A stretch of 64,000 nt of DNA from Candidatus Pantoea floridensis. GTDB lineage: Bacteria > Pseudomonadota > Gammaproteobacteria > Enterobacterales > Enterobacteriaceae. A program made the translations under genes and the position numbers. Under the pieces are notes generated by a model, which was not told the DNA's origin, did not search any database, and saw nothing but the letters and a program-made list of their open reading frames with translations. Below are positions 20,098-30,051 of this stretch, in pieces. Within the stretch, counting starts at the first letter, position 1. Every line of letters starts with the position of its first letter. The DNA lies in the NCBI RefSeq assembly GCF_900215435.1, contig NZ_OCMY01000001.1, forward strand, positions 3,224,001 through 3,288,000, given 5' to 3'.

Positions 20098-21279
20098 ATG
20101 ATCCCCACTGCCAGCGCAGAGCAGCAATCAGTATTGCCGTTAGCCTGCACCTCATTTGCGGTATTTCTCACCTATCTCACTGCCGGTTTGGCGCTGCCGG
20201 TGATCCCGCTGTATGTGCATCAGCAACTCGGCATGAGTAATCTGATGGTCGGCGTGGCGGTAGGAATTCAGTTTTTTGCCACGCTGCTAACGCGCAGCTT
20301 TGCTGGACGGCGTGCCGATCAGCATGGTGCGAAGCTCACTACGCAGCATGGCATGATGGCCATCGCGCTGGTCGGCGTAGCCTATTTGGCGGCGGCACTA
20401 TTACCGGTGTCCCCTTGGGCGAAGTTTGGTTTGCTGGCGCTAGGGCGACTATTGCTGGGATTTGGCGAAAGTTTGCTGCTCACCGGAAATCTGACGTGGG
20501 GCATGGGGCTGGTCGGCAGTAAACGTTCAGGTCTGGTGATGTCGTGGAATGGCATGGCGATATACGGATCGCTGGCGGCGGGTGCGCCATTGGGGCTGCT
20601 GATTAATCAGCACGGCGGTTTTGCAGCACTTGGCGCAGTGGCGCTGCTGTTACCGCTGCTATCGCTGGCAATCAATGGCTGGATTCGCAAAGTGCCGGTT
20701 GTTGGCGGCGAGCGGCCATCGCTGTTTAGCGTGGTAAAAACCATCTTCCAGCCGGGGCTGGCGCTGGCGCTGCAGGGCACCGGGTTTGCTGTCATCGGTA
20801 CCTTTACTTCGCTCTACTTTGCGGCGGAAAACTGGGGCAATGCCGGTTTTGCGCTCACGGCGTTTGGCTGCGCCTTTGTACTGGTGCGCGTGTTCTTTGG
20901 CGGTTTGCCGGATCGTCACGGCGGCGTGCGCGTGGCGATGGTATCGCTGCTGGTGGAAACCGCCGGATTACTGCTGCTGGCGTTGGCCAGTTCCGGCTGG
21001 ATGGCGCTGATTGGCGCGGCATTGACTGGCTGCGGCTGCTCGCTGATCTTCCCGGCGCTGGGTGTGGAAGTCATCAGGCGCGTATCGCCGCAGATCCGCG
21101 GCACCGCGCTCGGCGGCTTCTCTGCTTTTCAGGATATTGCTTATGGCGCCAGCGGACCATTGACCGGTTTACTGGCGACGGCGCTGGGTTACGGTTCCGT
21201 GTATGTTGCGGGTGCCTGCTGCGCTGCGCTGGGGATTCTGGTCACCTGGACGTTTTCGCGTCGTGCGACAGCAGCGTAA
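20098..21279 (+). CDS. yfcJ: MFS transporter YfcJ
   Basis: Inner-membrane major facilitator protein of the YfcJ/YhhS group; the substrate is not established, though an arabinose-efflux-like role has been suggested for related proteins. The 393-residue product has about 12 hydrophobic segments and the loop motif [12 protein letters not shown] (residues 64-75) between helices 2 and 3. Its position next to fabB matches E. coli. Its last 38 bases overlap the 3' end of the convergent MocR gene. Confidence 0.88.
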   Translation: MIPTASAEQQSVLPLACTSFAVFLTYLTAGLALPVIPLYVHQQLGMSNLMVGVAVGIQFFATLLTRSFAGRRADQHGAKLTTQHGMMAIALVGVAYLAAALLPVSPWAKFGLLALGRLLLGFGESLLLTGNLTWGMGLVGSKRSGLVMSWNGMAIYGSLAAGAPLGLLINQHGGFAALGAVALLLPLLSLAINGWIRKVPVVGGERPSLFSVVKTIFQPGLALALQGTGFAVIGTFTSLYFAAENWGNAGFALTAFGCAFVLVRVFFGGLPDRHGGVRVAMVSLLVETAGLLLLALASSGWMALIGAALTGCGCSLIFPALGVEVIRRVSPQIRGTALGGFSAFQDIAYGASGPLTGLLATALGYGSVYVAGACCAALGILVTWTFSRRATAA

Positions 21280-22678
21280 CCAGCTTATCGCAGGCGCTGA
21301 TAATCTCACCGGGCGTCAGCGCGGCAAATCCCAATAGCCAGCCCGCTTGCTGCGCTTCGCCCGCATAGAGCGGTGACAGCCGCGGTAACAGTAATCCTCG
21401 CGCTTTAGCCTGTTCGGTTAAGTGCGCTTCATCCCCCTGCAGCAACTGCACTGTTAACTGCAAACCTCCTGCCGCCGGCAGCGGCTGGAGCCAGGGTTGC
21501 AGTCGCGTATTGATCTGCTCCAGTAAACAGTCACGTCGACTGCGATACAGCTGGCGCATCAGGCGTAGATGGCTGGCAAAATGGCCTTGCTGCAGAAACT
21601 CCGCAGTGATTGCCTGTGGCAACATCGCGCTGTGGCCGTCCATCACGCTGCGCGCGCGCCCAAGCGCCTGGACCAACTGCGGCGGCACCACCATCCACGC
21701 CAGACGCAGCGAGGGAAACAGCGTTTTGGAAAAGGTGCCGAGACAGATGACCCGACTTTCGGTTTCTACGCCTTGCAGCGCTGGAGCAGGGCGATCCTCG
21801 TAGTGAAATTCGCTGTCGTAATCATCTTCAATTAGCCAGCTATCGTGCTGGCGCGCCCATGCCAGCCAGTGCAGGCGGCGCGCCAGGCTCATTGCTGTGC
21901 CCGTTGGGTAGTGATGGGCGGGCGTGAGATACACTAATTTCGCGCTACCACTGAGCGGCATCGCTCCTTCCGCATCCAGCGGCATGGCGCGACAGCGCGC
22001 ACCGGCGGCGAGAAACGCATTGCGCGCCCCGGGATAACCCGGCTCCTCCAGCCACACCTCGTCGCCCGCATCAAGGAACATTAACGCCAGCAGTTGCAGC
22101 GCCTGCTGTGAGCTGGTGAGCATCACCACCTGTTCTGCCGAGCAGCGCACGCCACGCGACAGCGCCAGATAATCCGCCACGGCCTGGCGCAGCGACGGCA
22201 GACCAAGCGGGTCGCCATAGCCCATTACGCCACTGCCCAGTGAGCGTTGCACCTGATGAGTGATGCGACGCCACTGTGCATGCGGAAAAGCGCGTAACTC
22301 TGGCGAACCGGCGGCAAAGGCGTGAGGAAACGGCGGATCCTGACAGCCGCCAGTCGCCAGCACCTGTTGACCACGCTGGGAAAAACGCGGTGAGCAAGCG
22401 ACCCGACTTTTCGGCTTGGGCGGCGGCATGCGAATCGAGACAAACGTGCCGCGTCCGCCCTGGCGCTGCAGATAACCTTCGCTCTCCAGCTGCGCATAAG
22501 CAGCCTCGACCGTAACGCGTGACAGTGATAAATCGATTGCCAGCTGGCGACTGGCGGGCAGTTGCTGCGCATGCTGCAGATGACCGTTGGCAATTGCCTG
22601 ACGTAGGGTATTGCACAACCGTTCGCGCAGGCCGCCTTGGGTCTGGTGGCTAAATAGCGCCAAAAATGAGGTCTTCAT
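21242..22678 (-). CDS. MocR/GntR-type regulator with aminotransferase-like domain
   Basis: A 478-residue transcription factor. Residues about 10-80 form a GntR winged helix-turn-helix ([31 protein letters not shown]), and about 115-470 a fold-type I aminotransferase domain. The PLP lysine is Lys318 ([12 protein letters not shown]) and EDDYDSEF (285-292) is the usual MocR motif. Such proteins sense PLP or an amino-compound adduct; the ligand here is unknown. It is divergent from a rhodanese gene, which is the likely target. Its 3' end overlaps yfcJ by 38 bases. PdxR is possible, but no pdxST-like genes are adjacent. Confidence 0.9.
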   Translation of the reverse strand: MKTSFLALFSHQTQGGLRERLCNTLRQAIANGHLQHAQQLPASRQLAIDLSLSRVTVEAAYAQLESEGYLQRQGGRGTFVSIRMPPPKPKSRVACSPRFSQRGQQVLATGGCQDPPFPHAFAAGSPELRAFPHAQWRRITHQVQRSLGSGVMGYGDPLGLPSLRQAVADYLALSRGVRCSAEQVVMLTSSQQALQLLALMFLDAGDEVWLEEPGYPGARNAFLAAGARCRAMPLDAEGAMPLSGSAKLVYLTPAHHYPTGTAMSLARRLHWLAWARQHDSWLIEDDYDSEFHYEDRPAPALQGVETESRVICLGTFSKTLFPSLRLAWMVVPPQLVQALGRARSVMDGHSAMLPQAITAEFLQQGHFASHLRLMRQLYRSRRDCLLEQINTRLQPWLQPLPAAGGLQLTVQLLQGDEAHLTEQAKARGLLLPRLSPLYAGEAQQAGWLLGFAALTPGEIISACDKLVTLLSHDAKTSR

Positions 22679-22700
22679 CGTGGTCTTATTGGGGTGATAG

Positions 22701-22726
22701 AAGTGGTATCAGTATGCAGACCACTT
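22701..22726. promoter_or_regulatory. Candidate MocR operator
   Basis: In the 86-base divergent gap there is an inverted repeat, AAGTGGT and ACCACTT, 12 bases apart, and a further TGGTCTT at 22681. Binding by the neighbouring MocR-type protein is an inference from position. Confidence 0.45.
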
Positions 22727-22764
22727 TGCCGTAAACTGAGAAAAAATCACAGTGGGAGAAGGCA

Positions 22765-23208
22765 ATGTCAGCGGTCTTAAATTTCGCTCCGGCCAGCGCA
22801 AACGAAAGCGTGGCGTATTTGCAGCACAAACTGAGCTTTTACACCGATGCGTGGGATTTAGCGCAAGATCTGGCGCAGGGTATCAGCGCGATCGTAGTGA
22901 TCGATGCACGTTCTGAGGACGTTTATCAGGCAGGGCATATTTGCAGCGCCATCTCGTTCCCGCATCGCACCATGAATGCGGCATCGACCGCGCATCTCGA
23001 TCGCAGCAAAGTTTACATCACCTATTGCGACGGCATTGGCTGTAACGGCTCAACCAAAGCGGCACTCAAGCTGGCGTCGCTGGGGTTTCAGGTGAAAGAG
23101 CTGATTGGTGGGCTGGATTTCTGGAAGCGCGACGGTCATCCAATGGCATGGGGAACGACAGCAGGCGAATGGCCATCTGCCTCGCCCGCTGCACACTGTG
23201 GCTGCTAG
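22765..23208 (+). CDS. Single-domain rhodanese-like protein
   Basis: A 147-residue cytosolic protein with a rhodanese domain at about 30-135. Asp47-Ala-Arg (VIDARSEDVYQAGHI) is the conserved start of the fold, and the active-site loop is Cys88-Asp-Gly-Ile-Gly-Cys-Asn. The loop is unlike that of thiosulfate sulfurtransferases (CRKGVT type), so the sulfur donor or acceptor cannot be inferred. Residues 1-25 extend before the domain, and the tail ends His-Cys-Gly-Cys. It is divergent from the MocR-type gene and overlaps the 3' end of the convergent flk by four bases. Confidence 0.87.
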   Translation: MSAVLNFAPASANESVAYLQHKLSFYTDAWDLAQDLAQGISAIVVIDARSEDVYQAGHICSAISFPHRTMNAASTAHLDRSKVYITYCDGIGCNGSTKAALKLASLGFQVKELIGGLDFWKRDGHPMAWGTTAGEWPSASPAAHCGC

Positions 23209-24236
23209 ATAAGTAACCACAGCAGGAAGGTGAACACCAAGAGTCCGACAATCAGCGTGAGCATTGGACGTTGAGCCAGCGGCTGCGGCAGGATTTGAAT
23301 AAACGGCGACCAAATCGGCTGCGGGTGCATCTCGCTATCGGCCAGCGGCTGTTCGTGCAGCTTTTCGGCGCGACGGCTAAATAATAGATTCAGCAGATCC
23401 TGCGTTTGCGCTGGCGTTAGAACGGTATGGGGCATCGCCTGGAAACGCTGTTGGCTGTAATCCTCCAGCAATCGCTGCTCATCCTGCGTCAGCGGTTGCT
23501 TCAGCGAGGTTTCCAGCATCTGCAAGGTCGGCGCGCTGTGCTGACCCAGCGTCTGCCGCACCTGCAAATATTGCGTCAGCAGCGGGAAGTGGCGGGATGG
23601 AATCGGATCGCCACTTTTCAGGTTTACCAGCTTCAAGGTGTCGGCCAGCAGCTTCACCGGCGATTCCCCGGTAGTAGCGGCAAGACGTGTAACCTGTTGA
23701 TTCAGCGATTGCTGCTCTGCCGGCAACAAGCTGCGATCGGAAGATCGCGTTTGCTGCGGCTGCGGAATTGCCATCTGGCCGTTTTGCAGCATGGTCAGCA
23801 CCTGGCGCAGCTGATCCTGCGACAATCCGCTCAATACCGTTTGGTTAAACTGCTGACGAATAAAGTCGCTCACTGCCTGGCGATTATTGCCCTGCGGCAA
23901 TTTTTCCAGCAGCTGCTGTAACAGCTGGCGCGTGGCAAGGCTGTTTTGTACCTGGGTCAGACGGCCATTGAGATGCTGTTCTGCCGCCGGGAAATGACGT
24001 GATTGCAGCTCACTCTCATTTTTCACGCCAACTTCGTGACGCACGCCTGCCCACAGTTCCGGGGCTTTTAGCGTGCTGAGTGACATGATACGTACAATCA
24101 GGCGTTCCAGCGTGGTGCGCTGGGCAGGGGATAACGGTTGTTCACCGGCGGGGCCACCAGGACGAGCTGGGCCAGTTGCTGGCGTTAAAGATGAACGATC
24201 GCCCGCGGGCACACCGGGACCGCTGAGAGGTTGCAT
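23205..24236 (-). CDS. flk: Flagellar regulatory protein Flk
   Basis: Flk is an inner-membrane protein with one C-terminal helix (here about residues 321-341), known in Salmonella for its part in flagellar hook/filament assembly checkpoints and in preventing premature secretion of FlgM. The 343-residue protein has a low-complexity, proline- and glycine-rich N-terminus (about 1-35) and glutamine-rich helices. I start at 24236 (MQPLSGPG), which has AAGGA seven bases upstream; the frame is open to 24320 but without support. Position near pdxB is as in E. coli. Confidence 0.9.
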   Translation of the reverse strand: MQPLSGPGVPAGDRSSLTPATGPARPGGPAGEQPLSPAQRTTLERLIVRIMSLSTLKAPELWAGVRHEVGVKNESELQSRHFPAAEQHLNGRLTQVQNSLATRQLLQQLLEKLPQGNNRQAVSDFIRQQFNQTVLSGLSQDQLRQVLTMLQNGQMAIPQPQQTRSSDRSLLPAEQQSLNQQVTRLAATTGESPVKLLADTLKLVNLKSGDPIPSRHFPLLTQYLQVRQTLGQHSAPTLQMLETSLKQPLTQDEQRLLEDYSQQRFQAMPHTVLTPAQTQDLLNLLFSRRAEKLHEQPLADSEMHPQPIWSPFIQILPQPLAQRPMLTLIVGLLVFTFLLWLLI

Positions 24237-24296
24237 GGCGGAATCCTTGAAAAACGGGTCAGATCCGGGTGCGCCGGAAAAACGAGGCCACATGAT

Positions 24297-24330
24297 AGCA
24301 AAAGCCCCCGGGAAATCCACGGGGGCTACG
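24297..24330 (-). terminator. Terminator after the EamA transporter gene
   Basis: On the minus strand the stem AGCCCCCG/CGGGGGCT is followed by CTTTTGC. It lies between the transporter gene and flk. Confidence 0.7.
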
Positions 24331-24348
24331 GTCTTTCCGGATAATAAA

Positions 24349-25254
24349 TCAGGGGGCGGGATCGGGAAGGATAATGTTACGCGGCTTGCGTAACGGGGTT
24401 TTCAAACGTTGCGCCAGAATGACGCCCACCAAAGTCATGCCGCCACCAATCCAGTGATAAGCGTGCAGCTGCTCATGCAGGAACAAGACGGCGATAGCCG
24501 CAGTAAAAACCGGTACAAAATTCATGAAGAGACTGGTGGTACTGGCACCAAGGCGCTGAACGCCTAAAATCCACAGGAAAGGCGCGATAATTGACGCAAA
24601 TAGCCCGGCATACAGCACCAGCGGCAGATTATGCACGTTGAGCGATACATCTGGCGCATGCACGAAGCCGGGAATCAGCAGCAGTACGCCAAAGAAAATC
24701 TGCACGTAGAGGCTTTGCCAGGTGGGCAGTGGAATCGCCCAGCGCTTAGTCAACACGCCATAAAGCGCGTACGAGGTTGATGCCGCCAGCATCATCAACT
24801 CGCCATTACCAAGACGTTGATTCAGCAACTGCGCCGGATTGCCCTCACTTACCAGCCATACCAAACCCACGAAGGACAGCACGCCGCCAATCAGAATGCC
24901 TCGCGTGGGGGCAAGGCGCAGTACTATCAGGCTGAGCAGAATGGTCAGCAGCGGAATGGTGGCGCCGAGAATGCCCATCATCACTGCCGATACGCTGTGC
25001 GCCGCGTAATAGGCGAGGCTCTGATACAGCACCATGCCGAGCAGTCCGAGAATCAGCAGTCGCCAGCCGTTGCTTTTTATGGTGTGACGATGACGCCAGA
25101 CGCCCGGCAGGCAAAACGGGGCCAACACCACCAATGCTAGCAGCCAGCGATAGAAGGAGATCGCCGCAGGATCGATACTTCCTGCCGAGAGTTTGCTAAC
25201 GATAGTGTTGATCGACCAAATCAGCACCGCGATCAGCGGAAACAAAAAATTCAT
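24349..25254 (-). CDS. DMT superfamily (EamA) transporter
   Basis: A 301-residue inner-membrane protein with ten hydrophobic segments in two EamA repeats (about 5-135 and 150-280), the pattern of small-molecule exporters in the drug/metabolite transporter superfamily. Landmarks are FLFPLIAVLIWSINTIVSKL at the N-terminus and ASTTSLFMNFVPVFTAAIAV in the second repeat. The substrate cannot be told from sequence. It is divergent from an AraC-type regulator with a 94-base gap, so it is probably that regulator's target. Confidence 0.87.
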   Translation of the reverse strand: MNFLFPLIAVLIWSINTIVSKLSAGSIDPAAISFYRWLLALVVLAPFCLPGVWRHRHTIKSNGWRLLILGLLGMVLYQSLAYYAAHSVSAVMMGILGATIPLLTILLSLIVLRLAPTRGILIGGVLSFVGLVWLVSEGNPAQLLNQRLGNGELMMLAASTSYALYGVLTKRWAIPLPTWQSLYVQIFFGVLLLIPGFVHAPDVSLNVHNLPLVLYAGLFASIIAPFLWILGVQRLGASTTSLFMNFVPVFTAAIAVLFLHEQLHAYHWIGGGMTLVGVILAQRLKTPLRKPRNIILPDPAP

Positions 25255-25291
25255 AGTACAGCTCCTCAGATAATCGCGAATAGTTTACGTT

Positions 25292-25343
25292 TGACCGGTT
25301 TGGACTAGATAGTTAAAATCGGACAATATTTGTTAGTGACCGG
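25292..25343. promoter_or_regulatory. Candidate operator between transporter and AraC-type gene
   Basis: TGACCGG occurs twice in the same orientation, at 25292 and 25337. Direct repeats in a divergent gap suit AraC-family binding, but the evidence is only positional. Confidence 0.4.
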
Positions 25344-25348
25344 ACAGA

Positions 25349-26128
25349 ATGAATCTTCAAGTCGAATATCAGCCGCCGATTGATGCACCTCTGCTGCGCT
25401 ACTTCATGCGCTACGATGCCGTTAACGCGAAAACCGAATATCTGATGCACGCACATGATTGGGGGCAGGTCATATTTGTCACCTGTCGCGTGCTGGAGTT
25501 AGAAGTGGAAGGCGAACGCCTGCTGACGCCTGCCGATATACCGATTTGGATCCCGGCAGGGCATCGGCACAGTAGCTATAACCATAACGACGCGCGTTTT
25601 CGTACCTTCAACATCGCCGCCGATCTCTGCAGTGGCATGCCGGATAAAGCCTGTTTATTGCATGTCGATACCCTCGTGCACGCCATCATGAATGATTTCG
25701 CCCGCCGCGAGCTGGAGCAGCCGCAGACGCAGGCCGACTGGCGTTTGTGTGAAGTGCTGATGGATCGCCTGCACATTGCGCCAGTGCACAACAGCTATTT
25801 GCCGATGTCCGATGACAAATTCCTCGCACCGATTCTGCGGGCGCTTGAAGCCCATCCCGGTGATAACACCACGCTGGCACAATGGGCAAAGCGCGTGTTT
25901 ACCACCGAGCGTACGCTAGCGCGACGCTGTCAGCAGCAGCTGAACATGTCGTTCAGCGAATGGCGTCAGCGTTTACGCTTTTTACGCGCCATCGCGCTGC
26001 TTGAGCAGGGCTGCAGCGTGCAGGGCATCGCTCATGCACTGGGCTACAGCTCAGCCTCAGCGCTGATTGTGATGTTCCAGCAACAGGCCGGAACGACGCC
26101 GGATCGCTATCGCAGCCGGTTAGGTTAA
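25349..26128 (+). CDS. AraC-family transcriptional regulator with cupin domain
   Basis: A 259-residue regulator. The N-terminal half is a cupin sensor (HAHDWGQVIF near 36-45 and IPAGHRHSSY near 72-81 supply the histidines). The C-terminal half is a double helix-turn-helix AraC domain (about 160-258; TLAQWAKRVFTTERTLARRC and QGIAHALGYSSASALIVMFQ). It resembles the group of AraC regulators that sit beside and control efflux genes, such as NimR with NimT. The divergent EamA transporter is the likely target. Ligand unknown. Confidence 0.88.
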   Translation: MNLQVEYQPPIDAPLLRYFMRYDAVNAKTEYLMHAHDWGQVIFVTCRVLELEVEGERLLTPADIPIWIPAGHRHSSYNHNDARFRTFNIAADLCSGMPDKACLLHVDTLVHAIMNDFARRELEQPQTQADWRLCEVLMDRLHIAPVHNSYLPMSDDKFLAPILRALEAHPGDNTTLAQWAKRVFTTERTLARRCQQQLNMSFSEWRQRLRFLRAIALLEQGCSVQGIAHALGYSSASALIVMFQQQAGTTPDRYRSRLG

Positions 26129-26185
26129 TCCCTGGCTTTATGCCAAAATATGCCCCGTTGATCTCAACCAGACAGGACCGCCGCA

Positions 26186-27310
26186 GTGAAAATTCTCGTC
26201 GATGAAAATATGCCTTATGCCCGTGAACTGTTCAGCCGCACCGGTGACGTGGTAGCGGTGCCGGGACGTCCGCTGCCGGAAGCTGAGCTGCAGGATGCCA
26301 GCGGGCTCATGGTGCGTTCGGTCACGAAAGTGAATGCAGCGCTGCTGGCCGGCACGCCGGTGAAGTTTGTCGGCACCGCCACCGCGGGAACTGACCATAT
26401 TGATGATGCGTCGCTGGCGGCGGCAGGCATTGGTTTCTCTGCCGCGCCGGGCTGTAACGCGATTGCGGTGGTGGAGTATGTCTTCTCTGCGCTGCTGCTA
26501 TTGGCGGAACGCGATGGCTTCGAACTGCGCGATCGTACGGTGGGCATCGTTGGCGTGGGCAATGTTGGCGGGCGCTTGCAGAAACGTCTGGAAGCCTGGG
26601 GAGTGAAAACGCTGTTATGCGATCCGCCGCGCGCCGATCGTGGCGATAAGGAAACCTTCCATTCACTGGATGAGCTGGTGGCGCAGGCCGATATCCTCAC
26701 CTTCCATACGCCGCTGTTTAAAGAAGGGCCGTATAAAAGCTGGCATCTGGCCGATGCGGCGCTGCTGCTGGCGCTCAAGCCCAACACGATTCTGATCAAT
26801 GCCTGTCGCGGTCCGGTAGTGGATAACGCCGCGCTGCTGGAAATCCTCAAGATGCGCCACGATCTCAGCGTGGTGCTGGATGTGTGGGAGCCGGAGCCGG
26901 ACTTATCGCTCGACCTGTTGGATAAAGTGGATATCGCCACTGCACACATCGCTGGTTACACGCTGGAAGGTAAAGCGCGCGGCACTACGCAGGTGTTTGA
27001 AGCCTGGTGTGACTTTATCGGTCAGCCGCAGCAGGTCTCGTTAGACAGTCTGCTGCCTGCACCGGAATTTGGTGCGATCACGCTGCGCGGCCCGCTCGAT
27101 CAGCCAACGCTAAAACGCCTGGTACATCTGGTGTATGATGTGCGCCGCGACGACGCGCCACTGCGCAAAGTGGCAGCAAAGCCAGGCGAGTTTGATCGCC
27201 TGCGCAAGCAGTACGAAGAGCGTCGCGAATGGTCATCGCTCCAGGTAAATTGCGACAATGCCGAGACGGCGGCGATGCTCAATCAACTCGGCTTCCGTGC
27301 CAGTTTGTAA
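26186..27310 (+). CDS. pdxB: Erythronate-4-phosphate dehydrogenase
   Basis: PdxB oxidises 4-phosphoerythronate in the DXP-dependent pathway to pyridoxal phosphate. The 374-residue protein is of the D-2-hydroxyacid dehydrogenase family: NAD motif [13 protein letters not shown] at about 118-130, catalytic arginine in [10 protein letters not shown] near residue 208, and catalytic histidine in [10 protein letters not shown] near 254. The C-terminal PdxB dimerisation domain is present. It starts with GTG at 26186, with AGGACCG upstream. Confidence 0.96.
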   Translation: MKILVDENMPYARELFSRTGDVVAVPGRPLPEAELQDASGLMVRSVTKVNAALLAGTPVKFVGTATAGTDHIDDASLAAAGIGFSAAPGCNAIAVVEYVFSALLLLAERDGFELRDRTVGIVGVGNVGGRLQKRLEAWGVKTLLCDPPRADRGDKETFHSLDELVAQADILTFHTPLFKEGPYKSWHLADAALLLALKPNTILINACRGPVVDNAALLEILKMRHDLSVVLDVWEPEPDLSLDLLDKVDIATAHIAGYTLEGKARGTTQVFEAWCDFIGQPQQVSLDSLLPAPEFGAITLRGPLDQPTLKRLVHLVYDVRRDDAPLRKVAAKPGEFDRLRKQYEERREWSSLQVNCDNAETAAMLNQLGFRASL

Positions 27311-27412
27311 AGTTAATTCAATCACCTGCAATTTTGCGGGGGATAATTCCTAAATCACGGGCGGTGTTTTCACCGCCTTCTGTTTTTGTGTCAATCTCTG
27401 GAGTAAACCAAC

Positions 27413-28423
27413 ATGTCTGACGGCTGGAATATCGCGCTTTTAGGCGCAACAGGCGCAGTAGGGAACGCTGTACTGGAACTGCTGGCTGAACGCCAGTTCC
27501 CGGTTGGTGAATTGTATTTGCTGGCCAGTGAAAATGGCGCCGGCGAGAACAAACGTTTTGAGGGGCGTACCGTGCTGGTGCAGGACGCGGCTGAGTTTGA
27601 CTGGACGCAGGTGCAGCTGGCATTTTTCACCGCCGGACGAGAAGCCTCGGCGCGCTATGCCGAAGAAGCGGCCAGCCAGGGGTGTCTGGTGATTGATAGC
27701 AGCGACCTGTTCGCGCTTGAACCGGATGTGCCGCTGGTGGTGCCGGATGTGAACCCACAGGTACTGGCGGATTATCGCAACCGCAATATTATTACCGTGG
27801 CCGACAGCCTGGTGAGCCAACTGCTGTGTTCGATCAAGCCGCTGGTGGATCTGGCAGGTCTGAGCCGCCTGCAGGTGACCAACCTGATTGCCGCCTCCAG
27901 CCACGGTAAAGCCGCAGTTGATGGTCTGGCCGGTGAAAGTGCGCGCTTGCTGAACGGCGTGCCTGCCGAGCAGCACTATTTTGGTCGCCAGCTGGCGTTC
28001 AACATTCTGCCGCTGCTGGCTGACAACAACGGCAGCGTGGAGAGTGAGCGTCGCGTGGTTGAGCAGGTGCGTAAAGTGCTGCAGGACGAAGGTTTACCGA
28101 TTGCGGTCAGCAGCGTGCAGGCACCGGTGTTCTATGGCAATGCGCAGATTGTGCACGTGGAGAATCTGCGTCCGTTGTCGGCAGAAGAAGCGCGCGATGA
28201 ACTCGGCCGCTCCGGTGATATCAACCTGAGTGAAGAGAGCGATTACCCAACGCAAGTGGGCGATGCGTCTGGCAGCGACGTGCTGAGCATTGGCTGCGTG
28301 CGCAATGATTACGGCATTCCGGAGCTGCTGCAGTTCTGGTCAGTCGCCGATAATATCCGCTTCGGTGGTGCATTGATGGCAGTGAAAACCGCCGAGAAGC
28401 TGGTGCAGGAGTATTTCTATTAA
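27413..28423 (+). CDS. usg: Aspartate-semialdehyde dehydrogenase-like protein Usg
   Basis: A paralogue of aspartate-semialdehyde dehydrogenase that always sits between pdxB and truA; its role is unknown. The 336-residue protein has an N-terminal NAD(P) fold ([20 protein letters not shown]) and the C-terminal semialdehyde dehydrogenase domain. The catalytic N-C-S-T motif of true aspartate-semialdehyde dehydrogenases is not seen; the matching region reads [14 protein letters not shown], so the usual activity is unlikely. The stop overlaps the truA start by one base. Confidence 0.93.
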   Translation: MSDGWNIALLGATGAVGNAVLELLAERQFPVGELYLLASENGAGENKRFEGRTVLVQDAAEFDWTQVQLAFFTAGREASARYAEEAASQGCLVIDSSDLFALEPDVPLVVPDVNPQVLADYRNRNIITVADSLVSQLLCSIKPLVDLAGLSRLQVTNLIAASSHGKAAVDGLAGESARLLNGVPAEQHYFGRQLAFNILPLLADNNGSVESERRVVEQVRKVLQDEGLPIAVSSVQAPVFYGNAQIVHVENLRPLSAEEARDELGRSGDINLSEESDYPTQVGDASGSDVLSIGCVRNDYGIPELLQFWSVADNIRFGGALMAVKTAEKLVQEYFY

Positions 28424-29229
28424 TGTTGTCTGAAGGTAAGACGCTTAAGCTGGCGTTGGGTATTGAGTATGACGGCAGCCGTTATTACGGCTGGCAGCGG
28501 CAGAATGAAGTGCGCAGCGTGCAGGAAAAACTGGAGAAAGCGCTGTCGAAAGTGGCGGATCATCCAGTGGTGGTGTTCTGCGCTGGCCGCACCGATGCGG
28601 GCGTGCACGGTACCGGGCAGGTGGTGCATTTCGAAACCACCTCGTCGCGTGCCGATGCGGCCTGGACGCTGGGTGTTAACGCTAATCTGCCCGATGACAT
28701 CGCGGTGCGTTGGGTGAAAGCGGTGCCGGATGAGTTCCATGCGCGTTTTAGCGCCACTGCGCGGCGTTATCGCTACGTGATTTATAACCATCGGCTACGT
28801 CCAGCGATTCTTGGTAAGGGTATTACCCATTATTACCATCCATTGGATGCGGAGAAGATGCAGCGTGCCGGCCAGGCGCTGCTGGGCGAGAATGATTTTA
28901 CCTCGTTCCGCGCCGTGCAGTGTCAGTCACGCACGCCGTGGCGCAACGTGATGCATCTCAACGTTTCGCGTCATGGACCGTACGTGGTGGTCGACATCAA
29001 AGCCAATGCGTTCGTGCACCATATGGTGCGCAATATTGTTGGCAGCCTGATGGAAATTGGCACGGGCAATCAGCCGGAAGAGTGGATGGCAACGTTGCTG
29101 GCGGCCAAAGATCGCAAGTTGGCGGCGGCGACCGCCAAAGCCGAGGGGCTTTATCTGGTGGCGGTGGATTATCCATCCCACTTTGCATTACCTCAGCCTG
29201 CGTTGGGACCGTTGTTCCTCGCGGATTAA
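28423..29229 (+). CDS. truA: tRNA pseudouridine(38-40) synthase TruA
   Basis: TruA isomerises uridines 38, 39 and 40 in the anticodon arm of many tRNAs. The 268-residue protein carries the catalytic aspartate, Asp58, in [14 protein letters not shown], and the conserved YGWQRQ at 22-27 and [17 protein letters not shown] in the C-terminal half. The start overlaps the usg stop (TAATG), so translation is probably coupled. The length is normal. Confidence 0.97.
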   Translation: MLSEGKTLKLALGIEYDGSRYYGWQRQNEVRSVQEKLEKALSKVADHPVVVFCAGRTDAGVHGTGQVVHFETTSSRADAAWTLGVNANLPDDIAVRWVKAVPDEFHARFSATARRYRYVIYNHRLRPAILGKGITHYYHPLDAEKMQRAGQALLGENDFTSFRAVQCQSRTPWRNVMHLNVSRHGPYVVVDIKANAFVHHMVRNIVGSLMEIGTGNQPEEWMATLLAAKDRKLAAATAKAEGLYLVAVDYPSHFALPQPALGPLFLAD

Positions 29230-29265
29230 CCTTTAATTGTTGGATGTCAGGGGAGTCGTGGTTAT

Positions 29266-29919
29266 ATGGAGTTTATCCACTTTTTGATCGATTTTATTCT
29301 GCATATTGATGTGCATTTGGCCGAGCTGGTGGCGCAGTACGGCGTGTGGATTTACGCCATTCTGTTCCTGATTCTGTTCTGTGAAACCGGTTTGGTCGTG
29401 ACGCCGTTCCTGCCTGGCGATTCGCTGCTGTTTGTGGCGGGGGCACTGGCGGCGCTGCCGGGTAACGATCTCAATGTACATCTGATGGTGACGCTGCTGG
29501 TGATCGCTGCCATCCTTGGTGATGCGGTGAACTACACAATTGGTCGTTTGTTTGGCGAGAAGCTGTTTAGTAATCCGAACTCGAAAATTTTCCGTCGCAG
29601 CTACCTGGATAAAACCCACGCGTTTTACGATCGCCACGGTGGCAAAACCATTATACTTGCGCGCTTTGTACCAATCGTGCGAACCTTTGCCCCCTTTGTG
29701 GCGGGGATGGGACATATGTCTTATCGCCACTTCGCGCTCTTTAACGTGACGGGTGCGCTGCTGTGGGTGCTGCTGTTCTCTTACGCTGGCTACCTGTTTG
29801 GTGACTTGCCGGTGGTGCAAGAGAACCTGAAGCTGCTGATCGTCGGCATCATCGTGGTTTCCATACTGCCTGGCGTCATTGAAGTATGGCGTCACCGTCG
29901 TCAGCAGAAGTCACAGTAA
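29266..29919 (+). CDS. dedA: DedA-family membrane protein
   Basis: Inner-membrane protein of the DedA/VTT superfamily. Members help maintain the proton motive force, and some flip lipids such as undecaprenyl phosphate. The 217-residue protein has the family signature [20 protein letters not shown] (about 43-62) and the second re-entrant motif with [19 protein letters not shown] (about 134-152). It follows truA by 36 bases, which suggests one operon from pdxB to dedA. Confidence 0.95.
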   Translation: MEFIHFLIDFILHIDVHLAELVAQYGVWIYAILFLILFCETGLVVTPFLPGDSLLFVAGALAALPGNDLNVHLMVTLLVIAAILGDAVNYTIGRLFGEKLFSNPNSKIFRRSYLDKTHAFYDRHGGKTIILARFVPIVRTFAPFVAGMGHMSYRHFALFNVTGALLWVLLFSYAGYLFGDLPVVQENLKLLIVGIIVVSILPGVIEVWRHRRQQKSQ

Positions 29920-29983
29920 GCGCGTAACCAGATTTTTATCCACAGCGTGAACGGGTTGTGGTTTAATGAGCGACATTTACGGC

Positions 29984-30005
29984 CTGCTGAAGGTGATTTC
30001 AGCAG
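29984..30005 (+). promoter_or_regulatory. Hairpin in the accD leader
   Basis: A perfect 8-bp stem CTGCTGAA/TTCAGCAG with loop GGTGAT ends 46 bases before the accD ATG. No T run follows, so it is more likely an mRNA structure than a terminator. Confidence 0.5.
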
Positions 30006-30051
30006 CAATGAGAAGACTGGACCAGGTCAGCATTAAACAGAAAGGTCATCA

